DNA from: JAAFKA01 sp043748455
Lineage (GTDB): Bacteria > Bacteroidota > Bacteroidia > Cytophagales > Thermoflexibacteraceae
DNA length: 7,291 nucleotides
Direction: 5' to 3'
Assembly: GCA_043748455.1 (NCBI GenBank)
Contig: JAYTNF010000205.1
Span: 1-7,291, forward strand
Below are positions 1 to 6,911 of the stretch, piece by piece. The translations under genes were made by a program, and so were the position numbers. The notes under the pieces are model-generated. The model was not told where the DNA came from. It ran no database searches and worked only from the letters and a program-made list of their open reading frames with translations. Every line of letters begins with the position of its first letter. Positions within the stretch are counted from its first letter, which is position 1.

Positions 1-2
1 GA

Positions 3-64
3 TTTAAAAGAATTTCACAGATGTAATCTTTCAAAAAAGATTACATCTGTGAAATTCTTTTAAA
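3..64. terminator. Long perfect hairpin, possible bidirectional terminator
   Basis: Positions 3-31 and 36-64 are perfect reverse complements: 29-bp arms around a 4-nt CAAA loop. It lies about 118 nt downstream of the nuclease stop codon. The arms are AT-rich and end in a TTCTTTTAAA-type stretch on either strand, so the element could end transcription in both directions, for example between convergent genes if the gene to the left points this way. There is no long separate U-tract after the stem, which weakens the terminator call. The stem is longer than a terminator needs, so it may instead be a copy of a dispersed palindromic repeat. The structure is certain; the function is inferred. Confidence 0.6.
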
Positions 65-182
65 CCTCAATTTTCCTAATAATTCCAATGTGGTTTAGCA
101 TAGTTTTTTAATTTTAAAGCAAGCTAATTTTTTGTGCTGTTTTTTTGTCTAAAATTTCTCTTAATTCTTTTACCAAGAAGGT

Positions 183-1214
183 TTACTCTTCCTTTGTATC
201 TTTATGACGTTGTGTTGCATACAAAATAGCTGAATGTAATTTTTGCTTTAAAAGGTTCATTGGTGGCAAAATTGTCAAGTATTCTGCTACTTTAATATTG
301 CTTTTTTCCAAGTCTAATAATTCAATATGTTCCTCATTTTTTCCTGCACAAAGTATTAAACCAATAGATGAATTTTCTCCTTCTATTTTTTCGTATTTTT
401 CTAAATAACGCAAGTAAAGTTCCATTTGACCTTTGTAAGCAGCCTCAAAATTACCTAACTTCAAATCAATAACTACTAAACATTTTAGCCTTCTGTGATA
501 AAATAATAAGTCAATATAATAATCTGTTTGGTCTATGGTAATACGTTTTTGACGTGCTAAAAACGCAAAGTCATTGCCCAATTCAATTAAAAACCTTTGT
601 AAATCGGCAAGAATAGCATTTTCCAAATCCTTTTCAGAATAGGTATCTTTTAGCCCCAAGAAATCCAAAAAATAAGGGTCTTTGAAAACTAAATCAGCAC
701 TTATTTTTTGTTCATTTTTGAGTAATTCCAAATCATTTTTAATAGTCTGTTCGGGTTTCTTCGAAATAGCAGTTCTTTCATATAACATAGATTTTATACG
801 GTCTTGCAAAGTCCGAGTACTCCAATTTTCTAACTTGCACATTTCTATGTAAAACTCACGTTTGAGAGGGTCGTCAATATAAATCAAAGTCCTAAAATGT
901 GTCCACGATAATTCTCTACGCACTGCGTAGAGAATTTGCTCATCAGGAAAAACAGTATTGAACTTACAACAATTCCAAAGCATTTTGCTATCCCATAACT
1001 TGCCATAGCTCAATATCAAGTTTTTTGCTAAATTGCTAATAATTTGTTTGCCATAATCTGCCCTTTGATGATGCAGAAAAACATCATTAATAGTTTTTCC
1101 TATCTGCCAATAAAGCAAAGTAAGTTCCATATTAACCTGAATAGCTACTTGATTTTTGCTTTCCCTAATCAGTGTTTCAATGTTTGCTAAAAGTTGTTTT
1201 TCTGTGTTGTTCAT
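183..1214 (-). CDS. DUF1016/YhcG-family PDDEXK nuclease
   Basis: This is a 343-residue protein, close to the usual length of YhcG-type proteins. The N-terminal DUF1016 helical/winged region (about 10-150) shows the family signatures YWQIGK (35-40), LSWTHFRTLIYIDD (102-115) and the WSTRTLQDRI block (131-140). The C-terminal PDDEXK nuclease fold (about 170-335) carries IDLLFYHRRLKCLVVIDLK (234-252), giving likely catalytic D235, D250 and K252, followed by the GQMELYL helix with Q263. The expected metal-dependent activity is DNA cleavage in the cytoplasm; members often sit in restriction and defence loci, but their biological role is poorly defined. The ATG lies 6 nt after the NACHT stop, in the same frame, with no Shine-Dalgarno, so translation probably depends on coupling. 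The two genes look like one operon. Catalytic residues appear intact and no frameshift is seen. The family is confident; the role as effector or accessory of the NACHT protein is inferred. Confidence 0.9.
   Translation of the reverse strand: MNNTEKQLLANIETLIRESKNQVAIQVNMELTLLYWQIGKTINDVFLHHQRADYGKQIISNLAKNLILSYGKLWDSKMLWNCCKFNTVFPDEQILYAVRRELSWTHFRTLIYIDDPLKREFYIEMCKLENWSTRTLQDRIKSMLYERTAISKKPEQTIKNDLELLKNEQKISADLVFKDPYFLDFLGLKDTYSEKDLENAILADLQRFLIELGNDFAFLARQKRITIDQTDYYIDLLFYHRRLKCLVVIDLKLGNFEAAYKGQMELYLRYLEKYEKIEGENSSIGLILCAGKNEEHIELLDLEKSNIKVAEYLTILPPMNLLKQKLHSAILYATQRHKDTKEE
910..936. repeat. 27-nt palindrome inside the nuclease gene
   Basis: Arms 910-922 (AATTCTCTACGCA) and 924-936 are perfect 13-nt reverse complements around one central base. 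The palindrome is read through in frame, encoding roughly residues 93-102 (QILYAVRREL), just before the conserved LSWTH motif of the DUF1016 domain. The surrounding protein aligns with the family by eye, so this does not disrupt the gene. It may be a small inserted palindromic element, a protein-binding site or an mRNA hairpin. No function can be assigned. Confidence 0.6.
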
Positions 1215-1220
1215 TTTATT

Positions 1221-4181
1221 TTAAACTTGTTTTAGGGAAAGTTGAATACCATTTTTCTCATCGATACCAATAATTTTCGCAAGTAGTTTTTGCCCTATGT
1301 ACAGTTTTTCGCCTTTGTATTCAAATTGCGTAATATCAGAAATATATTTATTTGCTAATTCCTTGATAGAAATACTTGCTTTACGTTTTTCTCCTTCAAT
1401 TTTTACAAAAAGTCGGCTTGCGATTATGTTAGTTATGTTACATTCTAAAATATCATTAATTTGAAGATTTAATGATATTGTAGATGTAGGTTCTGCAAAT
1501 TTGATTTGCTCCTCTAACTGATAGTTTAGAATTAAAAAATTGGCTAATTTTAACGATTTAGCATTATTTTGTTGAATTAGTTTTTTAGCTAAATCTGTAA
1601 CAAAATCACCTTTTAATATAAGTATTTTATCTTGTAATTGATACTTTTTAATTACGTCAAAACCAAATTTTATAAATTTAATTTTTTTATGCGTAATAAA
1701 CTTCTCAATTATTTGTTTAATAGAAAATTTATCAAATAATTGATAAATTTCTATTAAACGAACAGCATTTTTTAACTTATTCATATCTTCGTTACAAATC
1801 ATTTTTTCTACTATGTCTTCAATAGAAAATTTATTTTGTAATTGATACTTTTCGATTATATACACATCCTGTGTACTCAATAATATTTTTTGTTTTAAAA
1901 ATATCATTGCAAAGTTTTGAAGTTGTTGTTTTTGTATTGAATTTACCTCTTCATAGTCAAAAACTTCAAGAAAAAGAAATTTAAGTCTATTTTTATTTAT
2001 ATTCAAAGACATAACTATTCCTATTATGTCTAATACTTTATCCGTATTTGCTTGTTCTACAATGTTTTTAATAACTTTTTTATTAAGAGTTATGGATTTT
2101 AAAAGCTGTGAAACCCTATCTGTTTCCTTCAACATCACCGCCAAAAAACCTTGTGCAGAAACCTCCGCATTTTCAAAATTCCTTGCCTGTTTTTCTGCTT
2201 CTATTGCCACAAAAATAACCTCTTCGGGCTTTTGTTCTATGGAACTACCAATACTTTCTGCCATTGTCAAGGCATCAGTAACAGCCACCGTTTCTACAAT
2301 TTTTGTACTTGTTTCACCTGCCAAACCACGCACCAAGTTGAGTACCTTTTTCCATTTTGGTACAGCTATATAGCGTTGAATATCATCAAATTGTAGTTGT
2401 ATTTTTGCCCAAATAAATTCCGCAGCAAAATATTCCCAATACAATTTGTGGGTAAATTTGAGTATTTCCGTTTCACCTTTTATTAAACCAATGCTTTTAT
2501 AGAAATTTAGGCAGTCATCAGCCAAACGCAAATCACCAAATTCATTTTTAAGCAATTCCGCCGCCAAATCATATTCAAAACTTAACTCTTGGTCTATCAG
2601 CGTATAAGCCAAAAAATTAACCATTTTTTTGTACTTGCCTAAGTCTTTTTTTACAGTATTTGCATTGGGTTTATTTTCTTTAATCTGTCTATCTACTCTA
2701 CGATTTACCAAGTTTTGTAATAACTTTCCGATATTTTTTGAGGAAATTTCTCCATTTTCTGTTTCTATAATTTCGTTTTTATAGACTTTCAGAATAAAAA
2801 TATTGCGACAAATAGACAATAAAACAGAGTTTTCTTTTTCAAATAAGGCTTGCAAGAAAATTGCTTTTTTATCTTCTGATATATCTTTTGAGGCAAATTC
2901 TCTAATCTGTTCTTTGCTAAGAGCTTGCAAATCAAAAACACGCATCTTAAAAATATCGTGTTCATATTCTCTTACCCTACTCGAAATCAAAACCTGTGAA
3001 GGCGTAGCCAAAATTTCATCTTTGATGATAATTTCTAGGTTGTTGCGTTTTTCATCACTCAAAATTTCATCAAAACCATCTAAAAACAAACACACTTTGC
3101 CCTCTTGCAATGCTTTGCGTAAAGCTATTTCATCAACTTTGTTTTGTTTGGCAATTTGTGCCAACAAATCTTTTCCGTTGTAATCTTTTAGCTCAAAGAA
3201 AAACGGAACAATGGCAAGATTTTGCAATGCACTTTGCAAATCTGCTAAAAACAAATGTTCTAAGGTTGTGGTTTTGCCCATACCAGCATCTCCACGCACC
3301 AACATTTGTGGTACTTGTGTGCGTATTTCGTTTACTTTGGTTGGTTTCGTTATACGATTAGGTTCTTCTTCTAATCCAAAATTTTCGTCATCATCAAAAT
3401 CTTCATTTTCGTCTTCCTCATAGTCTGCTTCATAATATTCTTTTGCCATTGGCGTAAGATTTTCGTCATACAAATCTGTTTCTTTGGCACTCAAATCTGT
3501 ATAATCAGTCAATAGGTTTTTCTGAAATTCTGTAAGAGTTCTTTGTAGGTAAGGAATAAAATTATACGCAGGAGTTTGTGGCGAAATAATTGGTTTTAGC
3601 TGCTGATAATATTCAAAAAAAGCATACAAATAAGTAACTACGCAGGCTTTAATATTAGCTGTTAGTTCTGTTTCTTCCCATTCTTTGGCTGCGTGTACGT
3701 GATTTCGTGTAAAATATGCCTTGTATAAATCATAAGGCATACCTCTATACGTTGATTGAATATTTACAATATCATATAAAACTAATTCAGGTTTATTATT
3801 TGGGTAATCTTTAATAATCAATGGAAGTGCTAAAATAAAATCTTTTAGTCCTTTTTTTTGTGTGGTAAGTTGATTATACTTTGTGTTATTGATATAGTAT
3901 AAAATCTTTTTTAAAACTGGGTCTAAACTTGTTGCTATTTCTTTGACAATCGTTAATTGTGCCTCATAAGAAGTTGCCCCGACATAATATTGATATAAAT
4001 TTGGTAGCACTGTCAAATCCAATGCACTTTCTTCTGTATTGATAGGCAATTTAATAAAATCCAAAAATGCACTTACGCCTTCTTCAAAATCAAAAGAATA
4101 GTTTATCATTTGAGTTTGAAAAGACTTTTTAAGCCTGCGTACTAAGGTTTCTTTTAATTCTTGGATTTCTTGTGGGGACAT
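1221..4181 (-). CDS. NACHT STAND NTPase with C-terminal S1-like domain
   Basis: This is a 986-residue cytoplasmic protein. Residues 1-200 form a mostly helical N-terminal domain of unknown family with an RNHVH motif (159-163) that faintly recalls HEPN RNases. Residues 234-273 form a strongly acidic linker. The NACHT ATPase follows: Walker A GDAGMGKTT (297-305), Walker B FLDGFDE (366-372) with the tandem acidic residues typical of NACHT, and VLISSR (397-402). A winged-helix region ends in the THKLYWEYFAA signature (577-587). Residues about 600-770 are helical, 773-890 hold YQL-centred repeats, and 904-985 match an S1/OB-type RNA-binding domain (start about ILECNITNI, end IQLSLKQ). Bacterial NACHT proteins are known anti-phage switches that oligomerise upon sensing. 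Here the C-terminus is the likely sensor, which is inference. An in-frame TAG at 4188-4190 rules out a longer start; a weak AGGA lies 4 nt before the ATG. It forms an operon with the downstream PDDEXK nuclease. Confidence 0.92.
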   Translation of the reverse strand: MSPQEIQELKETLVRRLKKSFQTQMINYSFDFEEGVSAFLDFIKLPINTEESALDLTVLPNLYQYYVGATSYEAQLTIVKEIATSLDPVLKKILYYINNTKYNQLTTQKKGLKDFILALPLIIKDYPNNKPELVLYDIVNIQSTYRGMPYDLYKAYFTRNHVHAAKEWEETELTANIKACVVTYLYAFFEYYQQLKPIISPQTPAYNFIPYLQRTLTEFQKNLLTDYTDLSAKETDLYDENLTPMAKEYYEADYEEDENEDFDDDENFGLEEEPNRITKPTKVNEIRTQVPQMLVRGDAGMGKTTTLEHLFLADLQSALQNLAIVPFFFELKDYNGKDLLAQIAKQNKVDEIALRKALQEGKVCLFLDGFDEILSDEKRNNLEIIIKDEILATPSQVLISSRVREYEHDIFKMRVFDLQALSKEQIREFASKDISEDKKAIFLQALFEKENSVLLSICRNIFILKVYKNEIIETENGEISSKNIGKLLQNLVNRRVDRQIKENKPNANTVKKDLGKYKKMVNFLAYTLIDQELSFEYDLAAELLKNEFGDLRLADDCLNFYKSIGLIKGETEILKFTHKLYWEYFAAEFIWAKIQLQFDDIQRYIAVPKWKKVLNLVRGLAGETSTKIVETVAVTDALTMAESIGSSIEQKPEEVIFVAIEAEKQARNFENAEVSAQGFLAVMLKETDRVSQLLKSITLNKKVIKNIVEQANTDKVLDIIGIVMSLNINKNRLKFLFLEVFDYEEVNSIQKQQLQNFAMIFLKQKILLSTQDVYIIEKYQLQNKFSIEDIVEKMICNEDMNKLKNAVRLIEIYQLFDKFSIKQIIEKFITHKKIKFIKFGFDVIKKYQLQDKILILKGDFVTDLAKKLIQQNNAKSLKLANFLILNYQLEEQIKFAEPTSTISLNLQINDILECNITNIIASRLFVKIEGEKRKASISIKELANKYISDITQFEYKGEKLYIGQKLLAKIIGIDEKNGIQLSLKQV
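1488..1865 (-). repeat. Degenerate helical repeats before the S1 domain (coding)
   Basis: Within the NACHT protein, residues about 773-898 contain repeated units of the form I-x-x-Y-Q-L-x-x-K-F-S-I-x-x-I-I-E-K. The YQL motif recurs at 779, 813, 847 and 887, a spacing of 34, 34 and 40 residues. At the DNA level the repeats are diverged. They are probably paired helices forming a solenoid that could hold a ligand or present the S1 domain. The repeat is directly visible; the solenoid fold is inferred. Confidence 0.65.
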
Positions 4182-4185
4182 AGTT

Positions 4186-4189
4186 TCCT
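4186..4189 (-). promoter_or_regulatory. Weak ribosome binding site of the NACHT gene
   Basis: On the minus strand, AGGA is followed by AACT and then the ATG at 4181. The 4-nt spacing is short and the match is only partial, so initiation may rely on the A-rich leader, as is common in Bacteroidota. Confidence 0.4.
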
Positions 4190-4242
4190 AATATTATTTT
4201 GTACTAATATTTTTGAACTTGCAATTTAATAATTGTTAGCAA

Positions 4243-4288
4243 TAAATCACAAAAATATAGTTATTTGTAAAAAAGCTATATTTATCAA
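4243..4288 (-). promoter_or_regulatory. Candidate Bacteroidota-type promoter for the NACHT operon
   Basis: The minus strand reads TATTTTTG at 4257-4250, which fits the Bacteroidota -7 consensus TAnnTTTG and is the only such match I found between the NACHT gene and the M56 terminator. A TTG that could act as the -33 element lies at 4288-4286, but the spacing of 28 nt is longer than the usual 17-23, so the upstream half is poor. Initiation near 4243 would give a leader of about 60 nt. Confidence 0.33.
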
Positions 4289-4522
4289 CACAGAACTATT
4301 GCATTTCTCAAATGTCTATTTAAAATAAAAGATACCAAACACAAAGAGAACACGAAACAATCAGGTAAGTTTGGAGAATTCTAAGGCTTAAAAGAGAGTC
4401 TTAAGGTGTTATGTTTAAGGAAGCCACAACATAAAATAGCCAAAAACTAACACTCAAAATACTACATTTATTGGTAGAAAACTTGGGAATATAAACAGCT
4501 AAAAGTCTATCAGGCTAATTAT

Positions 4523-4562
4523 CAAAAAAATAAACCTACTAAGTTTTTAAACTTAGTAGGTT
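4523..4562 (-). terminator. Rho-independent terminator of the repressor-M56 operon
   Basis: AACCTACTAAGTTT (4533-4546) pairs with 4549-4562, a 14-bp perfect palindromic stem. On the minus strand the stem is followed at once by TTTATTTTTTTGAT, a good U-tract. It begins about 48 nt after the stop codon of the M56 gene, so it very likely ends that operon and isolates the NACHT cassette from it. Confidence 0.85.
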
Positions 4563-4610
4563 GCAATACAACTCTGAATGAAATTAAATATTTTCACTTA
4601 TGAGCAAAAA

Positions 4611-6899
4611 TTAATCTTCGTTGTGTTCCATTGTCATTGTCCCTTCTTGATTTTCACCCCAGCCAAACAATTTACGGTATTTTTTTTCGAGTTCAGAGCT
4701 TAGCTTGGTATCATTAATTTCAACACCTTTTGCATTGACTTTAATACTAAATTTATTGGTTTTGAAACCATCTTTTGCCAATTCAACCTTGATTTTAGCA
4801 AGTTTTTCGTCATTTTGTTTTTGTTCTCTATCTGCTCTTTGTTGCTCTCTGGCTTGTTCTTTTGCTTCTCTTGCCTGTTCTCTTGCTTCTCTGGCTACTT
4901 CTCGTTGCTGCTCATGCATTTCTTGTTGCTGCTCACGTATTTCTTGTTGTTGTTCACGTATTGCCTGCTCATACTCACGTTGCTGTTCACGCACTGCTTC
5001 TTCATAATCACGTTGTGCTTCTGCATAAACACGCCATTCCTCTGTGTTTTTAAAATTTCCAGACTTATCTTTTGGCAATTTATTTTCGTATTCTTTCATC
5101 AATTCTTGGTAATCTTTCAAGGCTTTTTCATATTTCTCACGTTTCTTTTTATATTCTTTCGTGTTTTTTAAGCTGTCAAAAGATTTACTATTTTGGTGAA
5201 ATGGTGCAAAATTTCCACTTTGAATTCTGTGTATTCTTACATCTTTTCTAATTTTATCAACATCAATAGTTTTTGCAACTTTGCCATCAATAATTATGCG
5301 AATTTTACCATTTTCAGTATCAACATTTACAGTTTTTGCATTTTTGGTAATTCCATCAATATCTATTTCTTGCCCATCAACAACAATAGTTTTACCATCT
5401 TTACCATTGATAACTTGCACCGAAGTATTGCCATCATTTTCATAATCAAAGTTGAAATCTTCCAAATTCATTGGTGGCATTGGTGGTAATGGTGGCATCG
5501 GCATTTCTGGTGGCATTGGCGGTATTGGTGCAAAAGTATCGCCATCTCCAAAACTATAAAACTGAAAATTTGAGTTTTTACCATCAAGAATTAGTGTATC
5601 AGCCTTACCATTTTCATCAATAGTAATAAACATTTTAGGTTTTTTCTTGGTTGTATCTCTCGAAGCAAATTGATTTGTTGCTAATATTTTTTTAGTGTTT
5701 TGCAACGCATCATTATAATCTGAGGTTGTTGTATTTTCAGAATCGGTACTTATTGGCATACTTTGCTGCACTTCTCTGACTAATTGCACTGCTTTATTTG
5801 CTACCAAACTTGCATTTGCAGTCAAAGAAACCAACATGGCAGCCAAAATAATTGTTACTGCTGCAAATCTTTCTGCTAAAACATTATTTTCGTTTTTATG
5901 TCCAAAAAGTCTTTTAATACGACCTAACAAAGAACCTTTTTTGCCATTAAAAGCCAAAGCTGTTTGTGTATAAGTTTGCTGAACATTCAGTTCATTCATG
6001 CGGGCAAGTGTGCGAGAATATACCAACGAATCTCCCAAAATAGAAACCGCCATGTCATCACAACAATTTTCACGTTCATCACGAATAATTCCTGAAATCC
6101 ACCACATGGCAGGGTGATAGAAAAATAAAATTTCGGCAACAGACTGAAAAATATTAATCAAATAATCATTTCTGCGAATATGTGCTAATTCATGAGCCAA
6201 AATACTTTCTACTTCTTGCATACTTAAACCTGTTTGCAAACTAATGGGCATCAAAATTACAGGTCTAAAAATTCCAATAGCTGTTGGCACAGAAACCAAA
6301 TCAGATAACAAAACCCTTACAGATTTACGCAAACGCAATTTATGACTGATTTCATTTGCCATGATTTGCCATTTTTCGGGTGCAAGTCCCACCATTTTAG
6401 TTTTCAAACGGTTTACATATAACAAACCTCCTAAAAATCTAATTGTAAATAAAGCCACGCCAATAATCCAAATACTTACTACATAATTTAGGTTATTTGC
6501 AATGACTTGTTTTATAAATTGAATACTTGCTGCAATATCCTCAGAAATACTTGTTTCACGAATAGTTAGGTTTTCGCCACCTAAATTGCCCGAATTTGTT
6601 GCAAAATTTGGTATTTCGTTACCAATAATGGCACTTGGGGCAGTCAAATGACTAAAATCGGCGTGAGGTTCATAAACGGTAAAGAATGTAAATAGCGAAA
6701 TTTGCAACATAGCAAATAATGCAGTAACACTTACCACATAACGGTTTGTAGACGCATTATGTTTGAGTGTATTCAGCACAATGGTCAGCAAAACCGCCAC
6801 CAAAGCACCTTGCCACAATGAATGAATAATTGTCCAGCCGATTGCCTCTAACAATTCGGGTGTAAACAGATTTGCGATATAATTTTGAATGGTTATCAT
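4611..6899 (-). CDS. M56 (BlaR1-family) membrane metallopeptidase
   Basis: This is a 762-residue integral membrane zinc protease. Numbering from the ATG at 6899: transmembrane segments at about 20-44, 54-76, 139-162 and 345-364; zinc-binding HELAH (236-240); and the downstream ERENCCDD motif (276-283), which should supply the third ligand. In the BlaR1/MecR1 family this cytoplasm-facing protease acts, directly or indirectly, to remove a BlaI-type repressor, and such a repressor gene lies immediately upstream. The large C-terminal region (about 365-762) is predicted to be extracytoplasmic. It has a beta-rich region with DGK-type repeats, a Pro/Met-rich stretch (459-477), a charged region with an E/Q/R heptad coiled coil (about 580-700) and a short conserved-looking end. 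The penicillin-binding sensor domain of true BlaR1 is absent, so the signal is unknown. ATG 6899 is preferred over GTG 6905, because the GTG lies inside the Shine-Dalgarno. Confidence 0.9.
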   Translation of the reverse strand: MITIQNYIANLFTPELLEAIGWTIIHSLWQGALVAVLLTIVLNTLKHNASTNRYVVSVTALFAMLQISLFTFFTVYEPHADFSHLTAPSAIIGNEIPNFATNSGNLGGENLTIRETSISEDIAASIQFIKQVIANNLNYVVSIWIIGVALFTIRFLGGLLYVNRLKTKMVGLAPEKWQIMANEISHKLRLRKSVRVLLSDLVSVPTAIGIFRPVILMPISLQTGLSMQEVESILAHELAHIRRNDYLINIFQSVAEILFFYHPAMWWISGIIRDERENCCDDMAVSILGDSLVYSRTLARMNELNVQQTYTQTALAFNGKKGSLLGRIKRLFGHKNENNVLAERFAAVTIILAAMLVSLTANASLVANKAVQLVREVQQSMPISTDSENTTTSDYNDALQNTKKILATNQFASRDTTKKKPKMFITIDENGKADTLILDGKNSNFQFYSFGDGDTFAPIPPMPPEMPMPPLPPMPPMNLEDFNFDYENDGNTSVQVINGKDGKTIVVDGQEIDIDGITKNAKTVNVDTENGKIRIIIDGKVAKTIDVDKIRKDVRIHRIQSGNFAPFHQNSKSFDSLKNTKEYKKKREKYEKALKDYQELMKEYENKLPKDKSGNFKNTEEWRVYAEAQRDYEEAVREQQREYEQAIREQQQEIREQQQEMHEQQREVAREAREQAREAKEQAREQQRADREQKQNDEKLAKIKVELAKDGFKTNKFSIKVNAKGVEINDTKLSSELEKKYRKLFGWGENQEGTMTMEHNED
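4815..4991 (-). repeat. Heptad-repeat coiled-coil coding tract
   Basis: The M56 protein carries about eight tandem seven-residue units rich in E, Q and R, such as REQQQEI, REQQQEM, HEQQREV, AREAREQ and AREAKEQ. They correspond to degenerate 21-nt tandem repeats in the DNA. The spacing fits a single long charged helix or coiled coil. Such tracts can change length by slippage between strains. Confidence 0.75.
5466..5525 (-). repeat. Pro/Met-rich low-complexity tract (coding)
   Basis: Residues 459-478 of the M56 protein consist of PPMPP/PEMPMPP-type units, coded by repeated GGTGGCATT-like blocks on the plus strand. It separates two beta-rich DGK-containing segments. It is probably an extended linker; methionine-rich runs can also bind soft metals such as copper, but nothing else here shows that. 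Confidence 0.6.
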
Positions 6900-6903
6900 A
6901 TTC

Positions 6904-6911
6904 ACCTCCTT
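6904..6911 (-). promoter_or_regulatory. Strong Shine-Dalgarno overlapping the repressor stop codon
   Basis: On the minus strand TAAGGAGGTGAATATG joins the repressor stop (TAA, 6912-6910), a near-perfect AAGGAGGT and the M56 ATG (6899) with 5-6 nt spacing. It decides the M56 start: the alternative GTG at 6905 is part of the Shine-Dalgarno itself. The arrangement implies translational coupling of repressor and protease. Confidence 0.85.

Larger units (their letters stand above)
4182..4532. other. Gene-free leader region between the M56 terminator and the NACHT gene
   Basis: This is about 350 bases of AT-rich DNA with no convincing ORF on either strand: ATG-initiated frames on the minus strand stop within a few codons. 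It contains the candidate promoter above. It also contains an imperfect direct repeat right before the NACHT start (CTAATATTATTTTG at 4188-4201 and CTAATATTTTTG at 4204-4215) and a weak 7-bp inverted repeat (4409-4415 with 4428-4434). I see no tRNA, riboswitch or insertion-sequence end. Confidence 0.6.

Noticed and set aside
114..182. Frame of the nuclease gene stays open for 22 codons after its TAA
   Set aside because: The length is not unusual for chance even in AT-rich DNA, and the protein already ends at its normal family length.
2026..3423. Several plus-strand open frames opposite the NACHT gene
   Set aside because: They are shadows of a long, conserved coding region with intact motifs on the other strand.
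4188..4215. Imperfect direct repeat before the NACHT start as an operator
   Set aside because: AT-only similarity in AT-rich DNA; too weak to support a binding site.
4409..4434. Inverted repeat TTATGTT/AACATAA
   Set aside because: Seven AT-rich base pairs with a 12-nt loop are expected by chance.
4705..5171. Overlapping plus-strand open frames rich in Ser, Cys and Leu opposite the M56 coiled coil
   Set aside because: They are the antisense reading of the E/Q/R heptad tract and have no family features or start signals.
6903..6905. GTG start giving a 764-residue M56 protein
   Set aside because: The GTG lies inside the AAGGAGGTG ribosome binding site; the ATG at 6899 has correct spacing.
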